Below the pieces are notes generated by a model, which was not told where the DNA came from, made no database searches, and was given only the letters and a program-made list of their open reading frames with translations. Of a DNA stretch of 64,000 nt, positions 42,976 through 53,411 are shown piece after piece (positions within the stretch are counted from its first letter, which is position 1; each line of letters starts with the position of its first letter). The stretch comes from Orychophragmus violaceus (lineage: Eukaryota; Streptophyta; Magnoliopsida; Brassicales; Brassicaceae): contig CM058230.1 in NCBI GenBank assembly GCA_030180135.1, forward strand, positions 102,725,503 through 102,789,502, in the 5' to 3' direction. The position numbers were made by a program, and so were the translations under genes.

Positions 42976-42988
42976 TGGTATCAGAGCC
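42976..42988 (+). other. Copia-G primer binding site
   Basis: TGGTATCAGAGCC, one base after the 5' LTR. Confidence 0.93.
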
Positions 42989-44706
42989 ATTGGTTCTTAG
43001 GATTTCTTGTTTTAGATTCATGTTTAGGTTGTTTTAATCTGTTTAGAAGTGTTTTGAATCAATTACTGATAAGAAAAACACTTAAGAAACTGAATTGAAT
43101 CCTGAACAAACGTTTGAAATCGCAAAACCGAGCTATATGACTCGTTTTCTTGCGATCGGCCAAGGAGAGATCGACCGGCTTGGCCGGTTGGTTATCACGG
43201 CCGAGAGTTGGCCGGTTGGGTCGGATCGTCGGATGGATCGCGAATGATCGCGAGAGATGGGCCGATCGATCGTCCCGATCGCATCTCGTCTGACTGTCCC
43301 GATGATTGCTTGACGTGCGAGAAAGATCGACCACGATCGCTTGGCGATCGCGTCCGTGGTCTCGTCCGGCTCGTCCCGATCGTCGCGTCTCAGCCAAGCA
43401 TCGTCCCGTCTAGAGCTCGTCCGATCATCGACCGTCCAGCTTGCATCCCGATCACGTGAGGCTCGGCCGTCCGTGGATCGTGGATAGAATGCGGCTGGTC
43501 GGACATGATCCAAAAGCTAGGTCACGACCAACTCGGTTTGGTTCGTGACCAAATTCGGTTCGGTTCAAGGCTCGGTTTAGAATTTTAAATTAAAACTGAT
43601 ACGTTCTGGTTTAATAAACAGATTTTAATAATTTTATTAAATCTGGTTAAACCGGGATAAGAAATCCAATGTTGAAAGAATTATTGGATTTAGTGCCTAA
43701 ACCAGGATTTTCTAATTTGATTTGGTTGGACCAAATAAATTGAGAAAATCCGGTTTAGTAAATAACCGGTTGACAATTGTGGTCATCGTAGTAATTAAAA
43801 TTTGGTTAGACCAATTTTAATGAACCAGACCGGTTATGTCATTTAATTGGACAATTGGGTCATGTCTTGGACATGGACCAATTCTTGGGCCTCGGGCCAA
43901 GAAGTTAAAACAATTGGGCCAATTATTTGAGTCTTTCTTAAGATCAATTTAAAATTTATTTTATAATTATAAAGTCAATTTTAAATTAAAATTTCCGATA
44001 TTTTGAAATTAGAAAGTTTCTTAATTTATAGAAGTTTCTATATTTGCATGATTCGGATTTTAAGAAATTTCTAAAGTTAGAAAGTTTCCGGTTTTAGAAA
44101 GTTTCCAATTTTAGAAAGTTTCTAAAAATAGTAGGTTTCCAAAAATGGAAAGTTTCCCGAAATAGTAATCTTCTATTTTGGGAATGAATTTTTAAATAAA
44201 CCTACGAACCTCAAATAATATCAAGCGTTGGATGTCTTGTCCATTCTATGTCAGCTGTCGAAGCCCATTCAATTGTATTCATGGCCTTACAGTGTGAGGG
44301 TGTCTGCTTTTGCGTGGATAAGACGGTTTGTGATTCATAAATGTCATTGGGAGTCCCAGACATTAATGATTACATGACTGTATAGTCTGGTTTTCTTGAC
44401 TGGGCCATCGGGAGTCCCGGGCCTTGAGACATCAGAGTGGATTGGGCCTCGGGCCCAGATTCACAACCAAGAGTTATATCACGGATATAATTAGCCGATA
44501 TAGGGCTTACCGATATAAGCTAAGGTTTGGTGACGGCCAGTGGCCCACTTTAATCTTAGTTATATAATTGGATCTTGGAATCATTATATTCTATTGAGGG
44601 TAACTTATGTTATTGAATATAATGTGTGATTGATCATATTAAATTTAATACGAGATTAATCATATTGAACATATTAACTAAAATCCTTTTATCTTAATTT
44701 TCAGTT
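42989..44706 (+). other. Copia-G leader with GATC-dense block
   Basis: About 1.7 kb. 43140-43510 is CpG- and GATC-dense (CGATCG, GTCCCGATCG) and poorly conserved against Copia-B and H. The flanking parts are well conserved, including the GAAAGTTTC-type repeats at about 44030-44170. No ATG-initiated gene seen. Confidence 0.7.
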
Positions 44707-45774
44707 ATGACTAGCACAAACAATCAAAACACTTTCTCGATCCGGTCTGTCCTTAAGATGGACAAGCTGAACGGATCAAATTTCTTGACTTGGTCGCGGA
44801 ACCTGAGGCTAGTCCTCAGACAGGAGAGAAAGGACTATGTCCTTGAGAGAGCTCTCCCCGTGAGGATCGGGTCCAATGCTTCTCATGCAGTATATGATGC
44901 TTGGAATAAGCATTATAATGATACGGTAGATGTGCGTGGTCTGATATTGGCTACCATGGACTCAGACTTGCGGAAGCAATATGAGAACATGGAGTCGCCA
45001 ATAGAGATGATCAGCAGCCTGAAATTGAAATTTCAGGAGCAGATAAGAGTGGAGAGATACCAGTTGGTTAAATCTCTCACTAGCTGCAAGCTACCAAATA
45101 ATCATCCAGTGAGTCCTCATGTCAGTAAAATGATGGGTTACATTGATAACCTGAGGAAACTGGATTATCCAGTTAGCCAAGAATTGGCAACTGAGATCAT
45201 TCTGCAGTCACTGCCGTCAAGCTATGATAAGTTCAGAAGGAACTATATCAAGAAAGGCTTAACGAAGACGCTGACTGAACTGCATGATATTCTCAAGACA
45301 GTTGAGCCAAACGTGAAGAGTACCCTGTACAATCTCATGAATGAGAAGGGTAGGTTTACTAAACCTAATGCTGACAAGGGTGAAGACAAAGTTGTCCAGA
45401 TTTTGAATCATGGCAAGCGTGTGTCTTCTGAGCCCGAATCAGATACCTCTTACGTTGGTAAGTGCTGCTACTGTAAGGAGACAGGGCATTGGAAGAGAGA
45501 TTGCATTAAATTCATGGAAGATGATGAGGAGTTGAAGTCGATGTATGCGACTACTTCCTCAGGTATTCATGTTATTACTTCAAGTTCTACCTTAAAGGTA
45601 TTGGATACTGGTTGTGGCACTGATATTTGTGATAATATGCAGAGCCTAAGCAACAGTAGAACGTTGAAGGAAAGGCAAGTGAAACTACATATCTGGAAGG
45701 AGCTTGGGATGCTGCCTCAGCCGTGGGGTTTTTCACTTGTAGATGCCTTCGAGGCTTGGTTTTGTATTAAGTAA
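44707..45774 (+). CDS. Copia-G Gag with vestigial protease
   Basis: Open frame of 355 codons from ATG 44707 (MTSTNNQNTFSIRSV). Gag core (KLNGSNFLTWSRNLRLVL, LKLKFQEQIRVERYQLVK, SLPSSYDKF) is homologous to the N-terminal part of Copia-A and B. CCHC knuckle CCYCKETGHWKRDC. After a short linker comes a protease-like VLDTGCGTDICDNMQ, and the frame ends in AWFCIK. Downstream pol is unreadable, so the product would be Gag plus a protease stub. The homologous Copia-H frame is also open, apart from a three-codon indel and an earlier stop, which fits continued use of Gag for packaging. Confidence 0.9.
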   Translation: MTSTNNQNTFSIRSVLKMDKLNGSNFLTWSRNLRLVLRQERKDYVLERALPVRIGSNASHAVYDAWNKHYNDTVDVRGLILATMDSDLRKQYENMESPIEMISSLKLKFQEQIRVERYQLVKSLTSCKLPNNHPVSPHVSKMMGYIDNLRKLDYPVSQELATEIILQSLPSSYDKFRRNYIKKGLTKTLTELHDILKTVEPNVKSTLYNLMNEKGRFTKPNADKGEDKVVQILNHGKRVSSEPESDTSYVGKCCYCKETGHWKRDCIKFMEDDEELKSMYATTSSGIHVITSSSTLKVLDTGCGTDICDNMQSLSNSRTLKERQVKLHIWKELGMLPQPWGFSLVDAFEAWFCIK

Positions 45775-48200
45775 TTGCTACAATGTACCTGCTTTAAGCA
45801 GAGTTGTCTTTCATTTTCTTGTAAGAATTTGAATGTTTTTCATTTCGATAAAAGACAAGTTTTGTTCTTTTGATCTTAATGAAATATTAATTGTAGCACC
45901 CTATTCATGGAATGGGTTTTATATCTTAAACCAAAGAGTGCCTAAATGTAACATAAATACCGAATTGGTTTAAATCTGATGAATTAAACCTGATTTTTCT
46001 TGGCATAAAGTCTTGGTCACAAAGAGTAAGTCGGATTCAGAAATCCCATAGTCATGGACTGTTGGGCTCATTTGATAAAATATCTTATGAGACTTGAATT
46101 CTGTTTACTAGACCAAAAGGTAAAGGGCCTATCTTAGCCGAGCTAGAGAAAAGCCCAAAGGCTTATTGGACCTGGAACATACTGAAGTATGTGGCCCAAT
46201 GAGCAGTAATGCCAGAGAAAATTTCCTGTACTTCATTGTCTCTACTGATTACTTCAGTGAGTGTGACTGTGTTCATTTGATGAGACACAAGTCGGAATTC
46301 TTTGACATGGTCGAAAGAGTTCCAGAATGAAGAATAGGATCTGAATGACAGAAGTATTAAGACTCTGGATTAGATCACGAGTGAGAATACTTAAGTCATT
46401 GATTATGTGATCATATAAATGAGTGTGAAATCGTTTCACAGCTCATTTCTCCTGAAAACCTTAAGGTGTTTCTGTGAGAAAGAATCAGATCTTATTAGAA
46501 AAGATTAAAGATGAGTCACACGAATCTTCCATGATATTATTTAAGAATAACGCTCTAAAATATCTAAGTTTACACTGAAATAGTTCCACAAATATCAGTT
46601 GAAAGACACCACGTTAATGTGGATTGGAATCGATCCAAATTTGTCTTTACTGAGTATTTGTAGTTTTACTACTTCGCTGGTTGTCCTAGAGAAACTAAGG
46701 CTTGTTATTTTTACGTCCAATCTGTTTTCTAAGAAGGGAAGTTATTTTCCAAGAAGAACAGTGGGAGTAAAAGTATAACTCGAAGTTTTCTTAGGGAAAT
46801 AAAGGCTCGGTACTTTTACGACCATTCTGTTTTCTAAGAAAGGAAGTTACTTTCCAAGAAGAACAGTGGGAGTAAAAGTACAACTCGAAGAAATTCGAGA
46901 AATACAGGAGGCTGCTTAACCTATTGAGGGAGAGCAGCGGAAGGATTTACAGATTTCTGTAGAATCTACACCTGTGGAGCCTGAAGTTCGCAGATATGAA
47001 AGAATCAGTCACTAATCCGAGAGTGAATTCTCGTCATTAGTTAAGCCTGATGATCACTGAATGTTCGCATGATCTGATGATCATTGAAAGCGACGAATCT
47101 GTGAAATCCTAGGAAGCGAAAGTGAGCCCAGACTCCGAAGAATTACATTTTGTGTAAGTTGGCTTCATCGATCCATTCATGGATGGAAGCTAACATATCG
47201 GAGTTGGAATCTTCGTTCTGTTAAAGTAGTCAAGGTTTTGACTTGAACAGGAACGAAGCGGAACTGTGTGTTTACTAATAGATTAGTGGGAGCGATATTG
47301 TATTTCTCAAAGTGTATGTCGATGACATACTGATTCTCGGATATAACGTCCCAACGCTGTAGTCGGTAAAGGACTAGCTTGGGAGTTGGTTTAATTATTG
47401 GCATGGGTAAAGCCACGTAGTTCTTGGATTTTGGATCTAAAGATAGAGATCCAAAAGAGCTGGTAGGACAAAGTCAGGATTCTTAAATTGACAAAGTCCT
47501 ACACATTTTGAGCAATCCAAGAAGGGTTTTATGCCAATGTCACATGGCATTAAGTTAAGCAAGATACAGTATCCTACGATAACTGCTGAGCTTAAATGCA
47601 TGGATAAGATTCCATATGCGTCGGCAATTGGATCTATCATGTATGCCATGAAACATACTTGTTTGATGTTGCTTTAATGTTAAGCAAGACAAGTAAAGAC
47701 CAGTCAAATCCAGCAAAGAAACACTGGATTGCCGTAAAGAATATCCTAAAGTATTTGACGAATACTAAGGATAAATTCTTGAGTTACGGAGAAAGTGAGG
47801 TGCTACGAGTCGATAGAGTCTAAAAGGCAAGTTTCCAATAGACAAAGATGATTTCCGATCACAGTCCGGTTATATCTTGTGTCTATCTGGCAGTGCAAGG
47901 CACTGTTGCTGACTCCATGACTTAAGCTGAACGTTTCGCAACTTGGGAAGTGGCGAAGGAGGTTGTTTGGAAAGAAGAGTTCGTCACTGAACTTGATGTG
48001 ATTTCCAGCATAGATGAGACTAGCTGCACATCAGAGGTCCAAACACCTTGAGGATAGGTATAACCTATTCCGTGAGATAAATGACAGAGATGTTAAGTAG
48101 ATCAGCAAGTTTCAACGAATGAGAACGTTGCTAATCTATTAACGAAGCCACTCCTTAGGCCTAAGCACGAGTCGCGGACTGTTGCTGTAGGATAAGTGAA
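45775..48200 (+). pseudogene. Copia-G fossil pol
   Basis: Recognisable in pieces only. Integrase traces include LEHTEVCGPMSSNARENF around 46165-46225. The RT trace VYVDDILILGYNV is around 47310-47350. RNase H traces are around 47860-48160, where the catalytic Glu of the STTEAEY motif is replaced by TAA (47923-47925). A segment of about 105 bp around TTTTCTAAGAAGG...AACAGTGGGAG is present twice (about 46720-46890). Stops and indels occur throughout. Nearly all damage is shared with Copia-H. Confidence 0.9.
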
Positions 48201-49060
48201 ATTAAGATGAAGTCTTAATTTCAGTGGGAGTTATTAAAGGGCTTTATTTAGTTATTGATATGTTCTTGTAAAACATTTGAGATGTTTAATAATGAAATTA
48301 TTATTTCAAGATTATTTTAACTGTGATGAAATAATCGTTCCAAAGTGATATGAACCATTTTATAGGTCATCGAAGTAAATGACTTGATCTTGAGTCATCG
48401 AAGTCATTTAGCTTGATCATGAGACCCTATATTTGATAGATGGCTTATATCATCCTGTCCCTAGTCGAAGGTTGTTGAAATTGGAACACCAACAACCGTA
48501 TGAGACTGGATTGGTACGTGACTTATGACAAAGTCTCAGTGTGTCATAGATGCGCGGCATCAAAGTCAGTACATAGGTGTATGTTTGGGAACATACGACC
48601 GGACAAGACCCGCTTATAAGAACTCTTCAGGATATTTATATCTGTGTCATAAGAGATTCTTACTACGACTATAGAGTATAGTCCTTAGACCTGAGTTCAC
48701 ATGCATGTGACTGCCCATGGACTGATGTACTTTGATCATTGTCTAACGCTATCGTTCTGCGATAGTTATAAGGACCTTGTTTGGGTACATTATGAAATGA
48801 GTAGTTTACAGTGATGGAACAAGACGGGATTTGTCCCTCCAATATAAATGGAGTGAATATCTCTAGGCCAATCGGAGATTTGAATACTGGAAAATGCATG
48901 GCCATGCTCAAACGGACTTTCCCGAGTCGTTTGGATTGTCAGTATCAAATCAGAGTCCGATGAACAAGATTAGGCTTTATAAGGATGACACTAATCTTGC
49001 CTTATGACTAATCGAGATATTGAGACAAAAGGATTATGAATACAGAGAGATTCCAGTACA
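48201..49060 (+). other. Copia-G 3' UTR with conserved hairpin
   Basis: Aligns with Copia-B and H. Stem 48470-48477 with 48490-48497. A second small stem CTATCG/CGATAG lies near 48748-48764. The antisense frame (48911 to 48669) is open as in Copia-B and H. Confidence 0.72.
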
Positions 49061-49070
49061 AGTGGGAGAT
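49061..49070 (+). other. Copia-G polypurine tract
   Basis: AGTGGGAGAT directly before the 3' LTR. Confidence 0.9.
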
Positions 49071-49708
49071 TGTTGGAATTGTGTCCAGTAATCTCGGTAC
49101 TGTCTCTAGAAAGTAAGAGTATGTCAATGATCAGACATAAGTCATATAATACTGGGGGTCATGATGGCTTGCTAGAGTCCGCTCATGATCTATAAGTCTT
49201 GGACTTATTGCCTTTATTATATGATCCCATATGGGTCACACGCCTAAGCTAACAGGAAAAATGTGTTGGAACGGCTTAGCAGAAGTACGACAAAAGTGCC
49301 AGGCATTTGTCGTACTAAGAGAGAAAGATTAATGGGTCTGATTAAATGGGATTTAATCAGATTGGTGTTTTGGGCCCATAAGCCCAAAAGGGAAAGAGAA
49401 GGCTTTTAATAAACTAAAAGCCAAATCTCTTTCTCCGAACCCTAGCCCCCAGCGCCGATTCTCCTCTCTCCCTGCGCCTCCCATCAGCTCGGTCTAGCAG
49501 CCGTTTTCTGTGATCGCGTGTGTGAACCTTTGGAGGATTCATCCCTCGGTGTATCTCTCTGATCTCTGACCTGTTCTATTCCTTCCGCTGCAACAAACAG
49601 GTAAAAGGTGAGATCATCAAATGTTTCTAATCAAGAGAACCTAGATCTGTATGTTTAGGTTGATATGAATCTGTGAATTACATCAGGATCAACTAAACAG
49701 TTCCTACA
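49071..49708 (+). repeat. Copia-G 3' LTR (638 bp)
   Basis: One difference from the 5' LTR seen by eye. Followed by ATATA (TSD). Confidence 0.96.
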
Positions 49709-49713
49709 ATATA

Positions 49714-50504
49714 CTCTAGGCCTACTGGAAGAAACCGGATTACTAGGCTGCAAACCATCTTCTGTCCCGATGGATCCCAATATAAAGCTAGCTCAGCATT
49801 CAACTGAATCTGTTCTTGAGGATCCAAGTCTGCACAGAAGACTTATTGGCAAAATGATGTACTTGACCATTACTAGGCCAGACATCACATTTGCAATCAA
49901 TAAGCTCTGTCAATTTACTTCTGCTCCTAAGAACTCTCATCTTCAGGCAGCATACATAGTTTTACACTATCTCAAAGGAACAATTGGTCATGGTCTGTTC
50001 TACTCAGTTGATTCAGACTTGATTCTCAAGGCTTACACAGATGCATATTGGGAATCTTGTCCAGACTCAAGGAGATCAACATCTGGTTATTGTATGTTTT
50101 TGGGAGCTAGCTTGATCTCGTGGAAATCTAAGAAACAACAAACTGTTTCTCATTCATCCGCAGAATCAGAGTATAGAGCAATGGAATATGGTTCACGAGA
50201 AGTTGTATGGCTCTATCATCTTCTTCAAGAACTTCAAGCATCTCAACAAGGTCTGATTGCTTTCTACTGTGACTCCACTGCTGCTATTCACATCGCCAAT
50301 AATTCGGTATTTCACGAAAGAAAAAAACATATAGAGCTCGATTGTCATCAAGTAAGAGAAAGGATTGAAACTGGTTATATTAAGACTCTCCATGTTCGTA
50401 CCAACAATCAGTTAGCGGATATATTCACCAAGCCTTTGTTTCCTACTCAGTTCTATTCTCTTGTAAGCAAGATGGCATTAAAATCAATTTACTTGCCATC
50501 TTGA
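49714..50504 (+). pseudogene. Copia-F RT end and RNase H
   Basis: Continues the Copia-F frame after Copia-G: TLGLLEETGLLGCKPSS, MDPNIKLAQ, LIGKMMYLTITRPDITFAI. RNase H follows: AYTDAYWESCPDSRRS (Asp), SHSSAESEYRAM (Glu), FYCDSTAAIHIA (Asp) and DIFTKPLFPTQF. It ends in a natural stop just before the purine tract. Open over its whole length, and only useless because upstream pol is deleted and interrupted. ADAYWES in place of the usual ADADWAG may reduce activity. Confidence 0.92.
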
Positions 50505-50511
50505 GGGGGGA
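50503..50511 (+). other. Copia-F polypurine tract
   Basis: GAGGGGGGA directly before the 3' LTR, overlapping the end of the pol stop region. Confidence 0.85.
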
Positions 50512-50682
50512 TATTAGAGTATGAATGTTGGTTAAATGATAAAACCGAATCTAGGATTGTGGTTAGACTAAACCAGGGAAATATTTGTTGTATAAGAACG
50601 TTGTAACAGTTTTACAATTCATTAATGAGAATAACAGAATTCATTTCGATCGTCTTCCTCCTTGAGCTCAGCTCAACTAACA
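50512..50682 (+). repeat. Copia-F 3' LTR (171 bp)
   Basis: One base different from the 5' LTR; followed by TTTCG (TSD). Confidence 0.92.
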
Positions 50683-50757
50683 TTTCGACAATAAATTAAG
50701 CTTCAATGATAAGCAGACAATACAGTATTCAGTACTGGCCTCAATCCATGATAAGTC

Positions 50758-51243
50758 CTAACGATTGGACTCGGACGGAGTCTTGGAGATGATGGAAAGC
50801 GCGTGTAATCCACTATCCAGCTCTTCCCGGAGCAGATCGTACACTAGCCTGTGCCTCTTCACCAGATTCATTCCTTCGAATCCCTTGGACACGATCTTCA
50901 CGTTGAAGTGCGTCTCTTCGTCGCTTCTACCTTTCATCCCGGCGTGACCGGCGTGCTGATACGATACATCCTCGATCACTAACTCCACCGGTTCGAGCTC
51001 CTTCTGCAGCTTCTCCCTCATCCTGCTTGCCCGATTCTCGGTTTCGCCCGAATCCGACCCCGTTTTCTCAACGCTGCTCATCGCGATTCTACCAGTGGAA
51101 CTTGATCCAATTCCCGGATAATTTGAATCAGAGTGGAAGAATCTAGGCACGGAGCTAAAGAGTCTCGGAGGATTTACCGGCGACTTTAGGGTTCGAGTCC
51201 GGTGAATTCCAGATACAATTAACCTAATTGAAGACGAAAACAT
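50758..51243 (-). CDS. BOLA1: BolA-like protein, BOLA1 type, organelle-targeted
   Basis: Only host gene recognised with confidence. It is a single open frame of 161 codons from ATG 51243. The N-terminal 45 or so residues are rich in Ser, Arg and Pro without acids, as in plastid or mitochondrial transit peptides. A second Met (MSSVEKTG) could start a shorter form. The BolA domain follows: SRMREKLQKELEPVELVIED, a GMKGRSDEETHFNVKIVS strand region, and the signature FEGMNLVKRHRLVYDLL with the conserved RHR, whose His is a likely Fe-S/glutaredoxin contact in this family. BolA proteins pair with monothiol glutaredoxins (GRXS14/S16 in plastids) in Fe-S or redox control; plant BOLA1 is reported as plastidial. 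Copia-F ends 75 bp past the stop and LINE-I begins about 95 bp before the ATG, so promoter and UTRs are cut short. Confidence 0.93.
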   Translation of the reverse strand: MFSSSIRLIVSGIHRTRTLKSPVNPPRLFSSVPRFFHSDSNYPGIGSSSTGRIAMSSVEKTGSDSGETENRASRMREKLQKELEPVELVIEDVSYQHAGHAGMKGRSDEETHFNVKIVSKGFEGMNLVKRHRLVYDLLREELDSGLHALSIISKTPSESNR

Positions 51244-51337
51244 GGCTGCCTGTGTAAGAAAAAAAAATGAAAAAACGTCGCCGTGTGTTGCCTTACTTTT
51301 CTGGAAAAGACGTTATTGTGTTAACTTCCACCAAATT
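51244..51337 (-). promoter_or_regulatory. Remaining 5' flank of BOLA1
   Basis: Only about 94 bp of native sequence lies between the start codon and the LINE-I tail. It has an A run next to the ATG and no obvious TATA box. Any further promoter lies beyond the LINE or has been replaced by it. Confidence 0.5.
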
Positions 51338-51387
51338 TGTATTATTATTATTTATTTATTTTTGGCTCAAGAACTAACTTCATTCAT

Positions 51388-52450
51388 TTATCCAACTAGA
51401 TTACAACTCTGTTTTTCAGATTCAATTAGTGAATTCACCCACATAGGCATAATAGAATACAACTTAGGATTATTAGATACAAATGTGCTAAATTCCTTTG
51501 TTATCCTATCAGCTACCCTATTTCCTTCTCGATGAATAAAAGCTATCTTGAAATGATTAGCTTGACTTTGCATCTAGAGCGTATCATGTATTATATCATT
51601 AAGTGCAGGTCAAGGATCGTCCTCTGTTAGTGCCTGAATCCAGGTCTTGGAATCAGATTCAAAAATGACATTCTGATAGTTGAAACCTCTTATGACTCTC
51701 ATGGCCCAACGCAAAGCCTCAGTTTATGTCTCAAGCGGTGATTTCAATTGTGGCAGCTTCCTTCCTCCTAGCCAAAGTGCCTTACCATGACAGTCCCTTA
51801 GAATCCACCTTATTCCGTGTACTGTTCTTTGTCTAAGCACCATCAACGTTGCATTTCAGCCTGCCTGTCGATGGTGGGGACCAACTGTCTTCCTTGGGCA
51901 ATGGCGTGACTCTCCTCTGATTTTCCTCTTCAATTGATTTCATGCTCCTCCATTCCTCCATATCATCTTTGGCTTTGATATTCACTGCCATCGCATCATA
52001 CTCTATTGCTTTAAACACAAGATCATTTCTATTTTTCCACAATCTCCACAATAACCAAGGGGCAATCTTGCCAATTTCCTTCCCATTTGGATATTTTGGG
52101 ATAGTTGTCATTACCGTATAGAAGTTATCCAACAGAGAAGTAGACCACTCACCAGATGGAGGGGAAGAAATGGGAGACAAGTCCCAAACTTGGCGAGCGA
52201 AGGAGCACTGGAAGAGCAGGTGATTCACAGTTTCTGCCCGGTCTTGACATTGGATGCAATCTGCATTCTTCATTAAATGTCTGTGTTTAAGGTTTGCAGC
52301 TGAAGGCAGACAATTGGATATGCATCTCCATAGGAAATGTATGACTTTTGGGCTTGTGTCTGCGTTCCAGAGTAACTTGTAGAGTGGCTCAATGCTGGGT
52401 TGATCATACTCTCTCTGCTGTCGATCTTTGCTCAGGATATTATTTTGCAC
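51388..52450 (-). pseudogene. LINE-I ORF2 C-terminus: zf-RVT and RNase H
   Basis: 52450-51833 has the zinc-binding RT-associated domain (SPKVIHFLWRCISNCLPSA, CIQCQDRAETVNHLLFQC). The RNase H part follows in broken frames: LKCNVDGA (first Asp) near 51840, IFESDSKTWIQAL (Asp) near 51650, IAFIHREGNRVADRITK (His/Asp) near 51520. Stops lie between these motifs. These are typical plant L1 C-terminal domains. Confidence 0.85.
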
Positions 52451-52477
52451 CCAGTAGCCAGATTTGACAGTGTAATG

Positions 52478-53381
52478 TCATGTCGCTGTGTAATCCCAAC
52501 TGTAGCAATCCAAGCAATTAACTCCACCGAGTCTTAACTCTACAATCCTTACCATATCCTGTCTTGGTACCAAATCAGAGAGTACATCTATGTTCCATTC
52601 CCTACCATTAGGAAGCAGGATATCACTGACCTTGGAGAGTTTTGATGTCGTGTCATAGTTCTGTGGATCAATCCACTTGGTACTGCAAAGTGGTTTTGCC
52701 GGCTTTGTTCCTAACCAAGGGTCTTCCCACAGATTTGTTTCTTGACCGTTTCCAATCACGACTCTCGCGCCTTCCTTAATAAGATTCTGAGCTGCATGTA
52801 TACTTCTCCATGCATATAACAACCTTGACCCGAGTTTTGCATTCAAAGGGTTTTAGTGCTGATAGTACATGGCCTTGTAAACACGAGCCAGAAGCAAGTC
52901 TTTATGGGTTAGTAGCCTCCAGAGCTGTTTCCCAAGTAAGGACATGTTGAAAGCTTCAACATCCTTAAATCCAAGGCCTCCTTCTAGCTTTGATCTGCTA
53001 AGAGAGTTCCAGTTTTTCCAATGCAGTCCCTTTCTTTCCCGGTTGGTTTTCTACCAAAAATCAGCTATTACCGATACAAATTGTTTACAAATCGTCTTCG
53101 GCAGAAGGAAGCAGGACATTGTGTATGTCGGGAACTTCTTCCCCCGGTGACATGTATTTGTTTTTCCATCCTCCTATCTTCTTCTCTATCCTCTCCTTAA
53201 AGAAGCTTAAGATTGAGACTTTAGCTCCACCAAACTCCTCTGGCAATCCCAGATATATTCCTTCTCCTCCTTCCTCTGAGATACCCAATTTCCTCTTTAC
53301 TGCTTCTTTTTGATCAGACGCCATCAGTTTCCCGAAATAAAGGCTTGATTTTTGATAGTTTATTCTTTGTCCTGAAGCCAA
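52478..53381 (-). pseudogene. LINE-I ORF2 middle part, thumb/connection
   Basis: Broken frames with QRINYQKSSLYFGK and GEGIYLGLPEEFGGAKVS-like residues (53381-53085), then RLLYAWRSIHAAQNLI, WEDPWLGTKPAKPL and WNIDVLSDLVPRQD (52846-52478). These segments follow RT in plant LINE ORF2. At least two frame changes and stops. No independent gene. Confidence 0.82.
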
Positions 53382-53411
53382 ACAATATTTTTCAAGAATC
53401 CATGATATCTG

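Larger units (their letters stand above)
42337..49708 (+). mobile_element. Copia-G: gag-only copia element with fossil pol, nested in Copia-F
   Basis: 638-bp LTRs (42337-42974 and 49071-49708) and TSD ATATA (42332-42336 and 49709-49713). Removing it restores the Copia-F frame (SQRKYTLGLLEETG). LTRs differ by one base by eye (near 42931), so insertion is recent. Gag is open, pol is dead throughout. Internal sequence matches Copia-H, while the LTR is closer to Copia-B. Length 7372 bp, almost the same as Copia-H. Confidence 0.96.
39863..50682 (+). mobile_element. Copia-F: short internally deleted copia element carrying nested Copia-G
   Basis: 171-bp LTRs (39863-40033 and 50512-50682) flanked by the TSD TTTCG (39858-39862 and 50683-50687). 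Both LTRs start TATTAGAG and end CAACTAACA, so the termini are TA...CA rather than TG...CA. PBS and a G-rich purine tract are present. Without Copia-G it is about 3.4 kb: gag, then a deletion of integrase and the start of RT, then RT and RNase H. By eye the LTRs differ at one base (CATTCC against CATTTC), so it is young. Confidence 0.93.
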
